The notes under the pieces: generated by a model
Told to the model about the DNA's origin: nothing
Databases searched by the model: none
What the model saw: only the letters and a program-made list of their open reading frames with translations
Position numbers and translations under genes: made by a program
NCBI GenBank assembly: GCA_030613835.1
Contig: JAUWLH010000109.1
Coordinates: 1-5,722, forward strand
Reading direction: 5' to 3'
DNA from: Candidatus Bathyarchaeota archaeon
Lineage (GTDB): Archaea > Thermoproteota > Bathyarchaeia > TCS64
Length of the DNA stretch: 5,722 nt
Part shown: positions 1 through 5,588 of the stretch, piece after piece
How the letters are laid out: each line of letters begins with the position of its first letter
How positions within the stretch are numbered: the first letter of the stretch is position 1

Positions 1-727
1 TCCTGTCCCACGAACCGATGTTATAGATGTCCACCCGATTGCCCCTCTCGATCCCTTTCATGATGCCAGTGATACAGTCATCAATGTACAGATAGGACTT
101 GGACTGGGAGCCATCGCCTAAGACCTCAAGCTCGTCCGGACTGTCCCTGAGCTTGTGGACGAAATCGTAGATGACACCGTGGTTGCTTCTGGGCCCCACG
201 ACGTTGGCTAGGCGGTAGATGATTGCCCTGCACCCGTACATCGAGGCGTATGCGGTTAGGAGCGCCTCACAGGCTAGCTTGGATGCGCCATAGAGCGATA
301 TGGGCACCAGTGGACCATAGTCTTCCCGAGTTGGGATGATCTCGGCCTCACCGTAAACGGTGCTTGAAGATGTGAACGCAATGAACTTTTGTTCTCCGCT
401 ACGCCTCATGGCCTCCAACAGGTTGTAAGTCGCCTTGATGTTCTGCCTGAAGTGGTCCTCGGGCGATGCGTTCTTGGCGTTGACCTCGGGGTTGGCGGCC
501 AGATGGTAGACCTCGTCGCATCCCTTAAGAGCGCCATCAAGAGCGGTCTTGTCAAGTAGGTCCATCTCCATGAGCTCCATCCTGGGGTCATCGCTCCACT
601 GTACCAGGTGTTCCCTGCTTCCCGAGGACAGGTTATCGATCACATGTACCTCCTTGCCATCCTTGATGAGGCAGTCCACGAGGTGGCTCCCAATGAATCC
701 AGCTCCACCAGTTACGAGGGCCTTCAA
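1..727 (-). CDS. NAD-dependent nucleotide-sugar epimerase/dehydratase (GalE-like), 3' end outside window
   Basis: Extended short-chain dehydrogenase/reductase acting in the cytoplasm on a nucleotide sugar, most like UDP-glucose 4-epimerases and their relatives. About 242 residues are visible; the C-terminal substrate-binding part lies beyond position 1. The N-terminus has the Rossmann motif TGGAGFIGSH (residues 6-15) and an acidic residue after strand 2 (VIDN, Asp31). HLAA follows at 75-78. The catalytic set is SSST at 120-123 with Tyr146 and Lys150 in YGASK. The later RLANVVGPR and YLYIDD segments are also typical of the family. The best start is TTG at 727, which gives the usual KALVTGG beginning; the nearby ATG codons are out of frame, and in-frame TTGs at 736 and 751 are alternatives. 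It lies 38 bp after the RDD gene on the same strand, so it is probably co-transcribed. Family certain; exact sugar (4-epimerase versus dehydratase or another epimerase) unresolved. Confidence 0.9.
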   Translation of the reverse strand, partial: MKALVTGGAGFIGSHLVDCLIKDGKEVHVIDNLSSGSREHLVQWSDDPRMELMEMDLLDKTALDGALKGCDEVYHLAANPEVNAKNASPEDHFRQNIKATYNLLEAMRRSGEQKFIAFTSSSTVYGEAEIIPTREDYGPLVPISLYGASKLACEALLTAYASMYGCRAIIYRLANVVGPRSNHGVIYDFVHKLRDSPDELEVLGDGSQSKSYLYIDDCITGIMKGIERGNRVDIYNIGSWDR

Positions 728-765
728 TTTAATCAAATCATGAAGGAACAATGTCCCATAAGAGG

Positions 766-1818
766 TTAACGCGAACGCCCCTGCTCAAACATGCCTGGGA
801 ACACGAAGAAGAACAGTTGGAGCACGAAAAAGACCAGCATTGCCGAGAGGTATATCATCAGCCCATCCATGGTCAACGGAACGTTTCTCAGCAGCATGCC
901 CAGCCCCAGCCCCGCGGCCCCGTTCACTATGTCCTGAACGGCCTTCAACGGCCGCAGCTTGAGAACATACCTGACGACACCTGAGATTATTCCCCACACA
1001 CCCATGGTCATAAGGAACCAGTAGAAGGCAGTCAGGAGGTCAACAGGGGGCTCGTGGAGCCCGATCTTTGCGAGGGAGATACCCCAGCCCAGCGCCTCTG
1101 CGGGAAGGCTGGGGGTGTTCATGAGAATTGTCGCCACCACCACGAAAAGAACACCGATGTTCAGAGCCGATATAAGGTCAAATGATGGCAGGAGATCGAC
1201 GGGGATTATCTCGCGTTTGTGCTCCCGCATTGCACGGGGACGGGAGACGAATGGAATCTGTATCCCCGAGTCGCTGTAGGCCACGTATGTACCGCTTACC
1301 TTGTCCATGTACTTGTCACGTGGGTCAATAGATGAGATGACCCCGCCGAGAAAATCGAATAGGACGAGCACCCAGTGGGCCTTTGAGAGGTTCCTTATGG
1401 TTATAGCCATTATCCCTGGATTCCTCTCCCCCCTATTGACCACCTTGAGCCCGATGATCTGTTTCCCGAATGTAGCCCCGTAAACGTACTCGGTTACAAT
1501 CGAGTACACGATCTGTGCCAGCCCCAGGTAGAATGGCGCGGCCCATACTCCCTTCCAAGCCAATTCACTGCCGAACAGTGAACCTATGAGCAGAGGGAAA
1601 TACGCGAAGATGGAAAGTACGAAGCCGAATACCGCTATTATGAAGGCGTCTATGATGTACGCGAAGAGCCTCAAGGCCCAGAAGCTCTGGAGCCTGAAAT
1701 CCCTCACTAGAATCTCGAAGCCGTCCTGCCTGACGGTGTGGATGATTGGCTTTCCACAACTGTAACAATACTGGTCCTGGTCACCATTGTACTCTCCGCA
1801 GTATTGGCAGTGTGACAT
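766..1818 (-). CDS. Zinc-ribbon RDD-family integral membrane protein
   Basis: A 350-residue membrane protein of unknown function. Residues 4-21 form a small zinc ribbon with two CxxC pairs (Cys4/Cys7 and Cys18/Cys21), probably cytoplasmic. An RDD domain follows at about 45-180: Arg50 and Asp57 sit at the start of the first membrane helix (LRLFAYIID), a second hydrophobic stretch is at about 92-112, GATFGKQIIGLKVV is at 114-127, and DPRDKYMDKVSGTYV at 165-179. These last two are hallmark RDD segments. Beyond residue 200 is an extra region with hydrophobic helices at about 215-234, 260-286 and 318-344, which is not part of the core RDD domain. The ATG at 1818 has no clear Shine-Dalgarno sequence; TTTAAA boxes lie 17 and 33 bp upstream. 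It sits between the TrmB-like gene and the epimerase on the same strand. Some RDD proteins have been proposed as ion or solute transporters, but substrate and role cannot be told here. Confidence 0.88.
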   Translation of the reverse strand: MSHCQYCGEYNGDQDQYCYSCGKPIIHTVRQDGFEILVRDFRLQSFWALRLFAYIIDAFIIAVFGFVLSIFAYFPLLIGSLFGSELAWKGVWAAPFYLGLAQIVYSIVTEYVYGATFGKQIIGLKVVNRGERNPGIMAITIRNLSKAHWVLVLFDFLGGVISSIDPRDKYMDKVSGTYVAYSDSGIQIPFVSRPRAMREHKREIIPVDLLPSFDLISALNIGVLFVVVATILMNTPSLPAEALGWGISLAKIGLHEPPVDLLTAFYWFLMTMGVWGIISGVVRYVLKLRPLKAVQDIVNGAAGLGLGMLLRNVPLTMDGLMIYLSAMLVFFVLQLFFFVFPGMFEQGRSR

Positions 1819-1830
1819 CGCTAACGATAT

Positions 1831-1855
1831 TATTTAAAGAAGTGAGATTTAAAGG
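1831..1855 (-). promoter_or_regulatory. Candidate archaeal promoter (two TTTAAA boxes) for the RDD gene
   Basis: Read on the minus strand, two TTTAAAT elements lie just before the ATG at 1818, centred near 1851 and 1835. The distal one, placed about 26 bp before a start site, would give transcription from about 1825 and a leader of only a few bases, consistent with the missing Shine-Dalgarno sequence. The elements overlap the end of the TrmB-like gene region, so the RDD gene may have its own promoter even if it is also read from upstream. Position-based inference only. Confidence 0.4.
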
Positions 1856-1856
1856 T

Positions 1857-2687
1857 CTACTCGGAATCGAACTTCCATTTCAGCATGAGCATACTGCCCA
1901 GCGCCTTGACGACCCCAGGGTGCGACGTTACCGCTGCCTCCCTCAGGAAGAAAGGCACGCCCTCCTCCTCGACCAGGAACAGGGCCCTGCCACCCACCTC
2001 GTGGTCCATGACACACCCCCTGATCTCCACCTCGTGGCTGTACTTTATCTGAGCGTCCTCGCCAAGAACCTCCTTCAATGCTACGAGGTTCCTGTTCTGC
2101 TTCGCGGCGTCATCACTGCTCAGGGAACCCGGCTCCCTCATCAGCACCTTGATGTCCACACCCTTCCTGACCGCCTCACCCAGGTCCTCCCTCACCTGGT
2201 CGATGTACTCCATGGCCCGGGTTGATATTATCAGTGTCTTCTCAGCGGACCTATACATTTTGCGGGTCTCGTCCATTGAGACATGGCCCACGCTGACGAT
2301 CCTGATTAACCCAGTCCTCACCTCACCGGTACCCGCCTTCATGAATATCGAGGATGCTATGTCCTCGAAACCATCCCTGTAATCCTCTATGACAGTGAGT
2401 TGCTGCCTGATCTCGTGGCGTGACGCCGAGACCAGCGCATCGGCGATCTCACCCGGGGTCAGGGGGGAATAAAGAGCGGGCCGCCCTGGCCTAACTATGA
2501 GCAGCCCCTTTTGGCTCAGCTCGTCCAGCCCGCCCTATATCCTTGCGTTTGGGACACCGCTGGCCTTGCTGAGGTTTGGTGCCTTGGTTTCACCGAGATA
2601 GATGAGGTGGGCGAGGGCTGATGACTGGTATTCGTTGAGCCCCATGTTGCTGAGGGTGAATTTGAGCTGCGATATTTGGCGTTCCAT
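1857..2687 (-). pseudogene. TrmB-family transcriptional regulator interrupted by an in-frame TAG at codon 51
   Basis: Starting at ATG 2687, a single reading frame runs to the TAG at 1859-1857 (276 codons, a normal TrmB length) with one internal stop, TAG at 2537-2535. The N-terminal part is a TrmB winged helix: LSNMGLNEYQSSALAHLIYL, then GETKAPNLSKASGVPNARI, the stop, then GGLDELSQKGLL and a wing (RPGRPALYSPLTPGEI). Family members usually have tyrosine where the TAG sits (the RIY-x-x-L-x-x-L helix), and TAT or TAC to TAG is one base change. The remainder (about 120-276) resembles the TrmB effector domain. A GGAG lies 9 bases before the ATG. Under the standard code translation ends after 50 residues; a downstream restart at ATG 2342 would give 161 residues (the effector domain without DNA binding). 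The gene is divergent from the sulfoquinovose synthase gene, so it is a plausible local regulator. The lesion could be a real mutation, a sequencing error or a suppressed codon; the family assignment is firm. Confidence 0.82.
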
Positions 2688-2711
2688 GTGTCCCTACTCC
2701 TGTGTCTGTGT

Positions 2712-2738
2712 GTTTACATAGATTTATAAGAGATAAAC
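2712..2738. promoter_or_regulatory. Shared divergent TATA element with flanking inverted repeat (candidate operator)
   Basis: The 104-bp gap between the TrmB-like gene and the sulfoquinovose synthase gene holds an AT box, ATTTATAA at 2722-2729, that reads as TATA-like on both strands. Rightward initiation about 26 bp away would fall near 2752, giving a leader of about 40 bases. Leftward initiation would fall near 2700, giving a leader of about 13 bases. GTTTA at 2712-2716 and TAAAC at 2734-2738 form an inverted repeat around the box, the layout expected of an operator that would block TATA-binding protein. The arms are only five bases, so the operator call is tentative. Confidence 0.4.
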
Positions 2739-2778
2739 TTACCATCCCAGAGTAGTAACATAGATAACGGTTCCAATT

Positions 2779-2783
2779 AGGAG
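2779..2783 (+). promoter_or_regulatory. Ribosome binding site AGGAG
   Basis: AGGAG sits 8 bases before the ATG at 2792 and fixes the start of the sulfoquinovose synthase gene. It is the clearest Shine-Dalgarno sequence in the window; the RDD and glycosyltransferase genes lack one, which suggests this gene is made from a leadered transcript. Confidence 0.75.
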
Positions 2784-2791
2784 ATAAAACA

Positions 2792-3946
2792 ATGAAAGTA
2801 ATGATTATGGGAATGGACGGCTACCTTGGCTGGCCCCTCAGCATGTACCTCGCAGAAAGAGGACATGAGGTGAGCGGCATAGACAACATGCTACGCCGAA
2901 AGACAGTAGCTGAGATAGGCAGCTGGAGCGCGACTCCGATAAAATCCATTGAGGAGAGGCTCGTCGCGTACAAGAAGGTATCAGGAAACGACCTCACGTT
3001 CTACAAGGGAGACCTCGTAGAGTCAAGCTTCGTGGACCTCGCGGTTAGAAAGGAGAAGCCGGATTGCATCGTCCACTTAGGAGAGATCCCAAGCGCACCC
3101 TACAGCATGATCGACGTCAATCACTGCAACTTTACCCAGATGAACAACATGGTTGGCCACAACAATATCCTATTCGCTATGAAGGACCATGTACCCGATG
3201 CCCACCTCCTTAAGCTGGGCACAATGGGAGAGTACGGCACGCCTAACATCGATATCCCGGAAGGATTCTTTGAGATCGAGTACAGGGGTAGGAAGGACAA
3301 GCTGCCCTTCCCCCGTCAACCGGGCAGTTGGTACCACCTAGCCAAGGTACATGAGACCTGGAACCTCATGTTCGCCAACAAGATCTGGGGCATCAGCGCT
3401 ACGGACGTTATGCAGGGAGTGGTCCACGGACTAAGCACACCGCAGATGGTAAACGATGACCTCATCACGAGGTACGACTTCGATGAGGTGTTCGGTACCG
3501 CAATCAATAGGTTCTGCGCCCAAGCGGTTGTGGGTCATGAGCTTACACCTTACGGCAAAGGCGGTCAGACAAGGGGTTACCTGGCTCTACGTGATAGCAT
3601 GCAGTGCTTCACCATTGCCATCGAGAACCCACCGAAGGAGGGCGAGTACAGGGTCTTCAACCAGTTCGATGAGACCTACAGTGTGAACGATCTAGCAGAG
3701 CGGGTCAGCAAGGTGGCGCAGGAGTATGGATTGGAGGGCAAGATATGGAACATTCCCAACCCTAGATTGGAGGCCGAGGAGCACCGCTATGAGCCCGATA
3801 TGGAGCATCTTCCAAACCTGGGCTTCACGCCGACTAAAACTCTCAAAGAGGAGCTTCACATCACCATCCCCAAGCTCATTGAGTACAAGGATAGGATCGA
3901 GGCGAAACGCGAGTCGATCATGCCAAAGATCAAGTGGACCAATTAA
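2792..3946 (+). CDS. agl3: UDP-sulfoquinovose synthase (SQD1/Agl3 family)
   Basis: Makes UDP-6-sulfo-6-deoxyglucose (UDP-sulfoquinovose) from UDP-glucose and sulfite, using tightly bound NAD; cytoplasmic. The 384-residue protein matches the family end to end. It has the dinucleotide motif GMDGYLG (7-13), DNMLRR (31-36) and GEIPSAPYSMID (97-108). The catalytic region is KLGTMGEYGTPNIDIPEG (141-158) with Thr144, and Tyr181/Lys185 in WYHLAKVH; these correspond to Thr145, Tyr182 and Lys186 of plant SQD1. Further family segments are DVMQGVVHG, FGTAINRFCAQAVVGH, TPYGKGGQTRGYLALRD, VFNQFDE, NPRLEAEEH and the C-terminal MPKIKW. It is the first gene of the rightward block, divergent from the TrmB-like gene and followed by a glycosyltransferase. 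In Sulfolobus, Agl3 serves S-layer N-glycan synthesis; in plants and bacteria SQD1/SqdB serves sulfolipid synthesis. Which applies here is not shown. The gene symbol follows the archaeal homologue. Confidence 0.95.
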   Translation: MKVMIMGMDGYLGWPLSMYLAERGHEVSGIDNMLRRKTVAEIGSWSATPIKSIEERLVAYKKVSGNDLTFYKGDLVESSFVDLAVRKEKPDCIVHLGEIPSAPYSMIDVNHCNFTQMNNMVGHNNILFAMKDHVPDAHLLKLGTMGEYGTPNIDIPEGFFEIEYRGRKDKLPFPRQPGSWYHLAKVHETWNLMFANKIWGISATDVMQGVVHGLSTPQMVNDDLITRYDFDEVFGTAINRFCAQAVVGHELTPYGKGGQTRGYLALRDSMQCFTIAIENPPKEGEYRVFNQFDETYSVNDLAERVSKVAQEYGLEGKIWNIPNPRLEAEEHRYEPDMEHLPNLGFTPTKTLKEELHITIPKLIEYKDRIEAKRESIMPKIKWTN

Positions 3947-3949
3947 TCC

Positions 3950-3970
3950 ACTATTTTTTATTCTCTTTTC
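3950..3970 (+). terminator. Candidate T-rich terminator after the sulfoquinovose synthase gene
   Basis: The 46-bp gap before the glycosyltransferase gene is pyrimidine-rich, with TTTTTT followed by TCTCTTTTC and no strong hairpin, as in archaeal intrinsic termination by T-tracts. The same AT-rich stretch could be the promoter of the next gene: a box around 3957 would start transcription near 3983 with a leader of about 10 bases. The two roles cannot be separated from sequence. Confidence 0.35.
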
Positions 3971-3992
3971 ATAATATCTTCAACGACTCAGA

Positions 3993-4637
3993 ATGACCGA
4001 TGAAACAATCGAAGGACGTTTACTGGTCTCGGTTGTTATACCGGCGTATTTTGAGGAAAAGACCATCGGCGCAATAGTTAAGAGATGCCTGCCATTCGCT
4101 GACGAGGTCCTCGTCGTCAATGACGGAAGTACAGATGATACCGTGAAAGCGGCTCGCGCAGCGGGGGCTCGGGTAGTGGACCTTGCCAAGAACAGGGGCG
4201 TGCTGGGAGCCACTCAGGTTGGATTGAAGGAGGCGTCTAGTGACATCATCGTCACACTGGACGCGGATGGGCAGCATGATCCAGCAGAGATCCCGAGGGT
4301 CATCAAACCTATCGTGGAGGGCAGGGCTGACCTGGTTATGGGGGTCCGTCCGTCTTTCCCCTACTTCAGTGAGAGGCTCCTGACATGGATGACAAGTCTG
4401 AAGGTGCCCGGGGGCGATGCATCAACGGGTTTCAGGGCCGTGACAAGGGATATCGCCAGAAAGATGGAGCTGCACGGACGGTGCATGTGCGGGACCTTCG
4501 TGCTTGAGGGAGCTAGACACGGAGCCAGGGTGGCGAGCGTCCCCATCTCGGTGCGTGAGAGGGAAGACGGGAACAGGCGCATCCAGACCGAACATGTCAC
4601 CCAGTTCTTCATAGTTCTGAGGGCCCTGTTGTGGTAA
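3993..4637 (+). CDS. Family 2 glycosyltransferase (dolichyl-phosphate sugar synthase-like), soluble
   Basis: A GT-A fold enzyme of 214 residues that transfers a sugar from a nucleotide donor, with closest pattern to dolichyl-phosphate mannose/glucose synthases. It shows VSVVIPAYFEEKTIG at 12-26, VVNDGSTDDT at 41-50 (donor-binding Asp44), NRGVLGATQVGLKEA at 67-81, the metal-binding DADGQHDP at 90-97, GVRPSFP, and GDASTGFRAVTRDIA with the C-terminal acceptor-side segment REREDGNRR. No membrane helices follow the catalytic domain, so it is probably cytoplasmic or loosely membrane-bound. The ATG at 3993 has no Shine-Dalgarno sequence, but no better in-frame start exists. It lies between the UDP-sulfoquinovose synthase and the APS kinase, so it is a candidate for moving sulfoquinovose or a partner sugar onto a polyprenyl phosphate or a lipid. 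That donor assignment is an inference from position only. Confidence 0.9.
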   Translation: MTDETIEGRLLVSVVIPAYFEEKTIGAIVKRCLPFADEVLVVNDGSTDDTVKAARAAGARVVDLAKNRGVLGATQVGLKEASSDIIVTLDADGQHDPAEIPRVIKPIVEGRADLVMGVRPSFPYFSERLLTWMTSLKVPGGDASTGFRAVTRDIARKMELHGRCMCGTFVLEGARHGARVASVPISVREREDGNRRIQTEHVTQFFIVLRALLW

Positions 4638-4688
4638 CGTTTTTAGGCGCGGGGCACTGTTTTGGGATACTATACAGAGAGTGTTGGT

Positions 4689-5213
4689 ATGAGCAAAGGA
4701 GTTACTGTTTGGTTCACTGGTCTTCCATGTAGCGGCAAGACCACAATCGCCGACAGGCTTGGCGAGGTCCTGCGGGGGCGAGGCGAGAAAGTTGAGAGAC
4801 TCGACGGAGATACCGTGAGGAAGGGGCTTACCAGTGACCTAGGCTTCAGCAAGGAGGACAGGGCCGAGAACATCAAGCGGGTGACATTCGTCGCCAAGCT
4901 GCTAACAAGGAACGAGGTCAAGGTGCTGGCCACCTTTGTGTCACCGTACATCGACAGGCGCCAGAAGACCCGTGAGGAGATAGGTGAGTTCATGATGGTC
5001 TACGTTAGGACCCCCGTCAAGGAATGCATTAGGAGGGACGTAAAGGGTATGTACGCCAAGGCTCTCGCGGGGGAGATCAAGGGATTCACGGGAATCGATG
5101 ACCCATACGAGGAGCCGGTCAACCCTGAGCTCGTTGTGGATACGGACAAAGAGACCATTGAGGAGAGCGTCCAGAAAGTGCTCGCTGAGATGGAGAAAAG
5201 AGGGTATCTCTAA
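4689..5213 (+). CDS. cysC: Adenylylsulfate (APS) kinase
   Basis: Phosphorylates adenosine 5'-phosphosulfate with ATP to give PAPS, the second step of sulfate activation; cytoplasmic. From ATG 4689 it is 174 residues, the usual length of a stand-alone enzyme. It has the P-loop GLPCSGKTT (11-19), LDGDTVRKGL (38-47), DLGFSKEDRAENIKR (50-64), FVSPYIDRR (83-91), the lid segment RRDVKGMYAKA (115-125) and FTGIDDPYEEP (133-143), all family hallmarks. An upstream in-frame TTG at 4662 would add nine residues, but the ATG places VTVWFTGLP at the usual distance from the N-terminus. The gap to the glycosyltransferase stop is 51 bp. The genes that would feed and use it (ATP sulfurylase, PAPS reductase, sulfotransferase) are not in the window. 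Beside a sulfoquinovose synthase it could support sulfite supply or sulfate-ester formation. Confidence 0.95.
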   Translation: MSKGVTVWFTGLPCSGKTTIADRLGEVLRGRGEKVERLDGDTVRKGLTSDLGFSKEDRAENIKRVTFVAKLLTRNEVKVLATFVSPYIDRRQKTREEIGEFMMVYVRTPVKECIRRDVKGMYAKALAGEIKGFTGIDDPYEEPVNPELVVDTDKETIEESVQKVLAEMEKRGYL

Positions 5214-5228
5214 AAAATTTTTAAAATA
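5212..5228. terminator. Candidate bidirectional terminator between convergent genes
   Basis: The APS kinase and the RAM-domain gene converge with 15 bp between their TAA stop codons. The gap is entirely A and T, giving a T-run on the plus strand (5218-5222) and six T's on the minus strand (complement of 5212-5217). This suits archaeal T-tract termination in both directions; no GC-rich hairpin is present. Confidence 0.45.
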
Positions 5229-5462
5229 TTACTCGACCACGATCATGGTCAAGGTTGATCTAACGTGGTTCAGGCGCCTGATCTTTGTTGTGATTGTATC
5301 CTTGAGATGCTGCATCGTCTCGGCCTCTAGCCTAACGACGTAATCATATACGCCATAGACGCCGTATACTTCCTTGACTTCTGAGATCTCTCTAAGCGCT
5401 TCAGCGACGTCGGTTCCTTCACCTAAATCCGTGTTAATCAGAACGAATGCTGTGCTTACCAT
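5229..5462 (-). CDS. Stand-alone RAM-domain protein (Lrp/AsnC effector-binding domain)
   Basis: A 77-residue protein consisting only of the RAM (regulation of amino acid metabolism) domain of Lrp/AsnC regulators, with no helix-turn-helix. It shows the expected order: strand TAFVLINTD (4-12), helix VAEALREI (19-26), strand VKEVYGVYGVYDYVVRLEA (29-47) with the conserved G-x-YD turn (Gly37, Tyr39, Asp40), helix DTITTKIRRL (55-64) and the closing strand VRSTLTMIVVE (67-77). Such proteins form oligomers and bind amino acids or other small ligands; they may modulate full-length Lrp partners or enzymes. ATG 5462 is preferred over in-frame GTG 5468 and TTG 5471, because it gives the usual short lead-in to the first strand. 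It is convergent with the APS kinase and divergent from the thiolase gene, with which it shares a palindrome-rich promoter region. The ligand is unknown. Confidence 0.88.
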   Translation of the reverse strand: MVSTAFVLINTDLGEGTDVAEALREISEVKEVYGVYGVYDYVVRLEAETMQHLKDTITTKIRRLNHVRSTLTMIVVE

Positions 5463-5496
5463 ATACACCAATGCTTCGTTATCTTGTCAAGTTTTA

Positions 5497-5510
5497 ACGT
5501 TTTCGAACGT
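5497..5510. repeat. Inverted repeat ACGTT-TTCG-AACGT
   Basis: Perfect 5-bp arms (5497-5501 and 5506-5510) around a TTCG centre, about 35-48 bases upstream of the RAM gene ATG and next to its possible TATA-like GTTTTAAC at 5491-5498. It is a candidate operator, or on RNA a small hairpin if transcription started further upstream. Confidence 0.35.
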
Positions 5511-5523
5511 CTCAAATGGCAAG

Positions 5524-5540
5524 ACTATATAGTATATACT
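5524..5540. repeat. Overlapping palindromes ACTATATAGT and AGTATATACT
   Basis: Two perfect 10-bp palindromes (5524-5533 and 5531-5540) share the bases AGT. The stretch is TATA-like on both strands and lies in the middle of the divergent spacer, over 60 bp from the RAM gene ATG and over 105 bp from the thiolase ATG. It could be a binding site for a dimeric regulator or a distal promoter. Confidence 0.4.
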
Positions 5541-5559
5541 AAATCAGAATGTTCATAGT

Positions 5560-5575
5560 TTTGTACCGATACAAA
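5560..5575. repeat. Inverted repeat TTTGTA-CCGA-TACAAA
   Basis: Perfect 6-bp arms (5560-5565 and 5570-5575) around a 4-base centre. Its 16-bp size and symmetry fit a site for a dimeric helix-turn-helix regulator such as an Lrp-type protein, though no consensus for this organism is known. Confidence 0.4.
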
Positions 5576-5588
5576 TCAATTAAAAAAT

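Noticed and set aside
1746..2225. 159-codon open frame on the plus strand
   Set aside because: It lies antisense across the TrmB-like and RDD genes, has no recognisable motif, and both opposing genes have clear family signatures.
2535..2537. Confident call of pyrrolysine at the TAG codon
   Set aside because: No pyrrolysine gene is visible, TrmB is not a known pyrrolysine protein, and a single base change from tyrosine or a read error is simpler. Kept only as one option.
2700..2712. TGTG-rich microrepeat before the divergent promoter
   Set aside because: Only a few imperfect TGTGTC/TGTGTG units; too short to call a repeat array.
4662..4688. N-terminal extension of the APS kinase from TTG 4662
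   Set aside because: The extra nine residues do not belong to the family and ATG 4689 gives the standard N-terminus.
4670..4993. 107-codon open frame on the minus strand
   Set aside because: Fully antisense to the APS kinase, low-complexity serine/leucine-rich composition, a typical shadow of a GC-rich gene.
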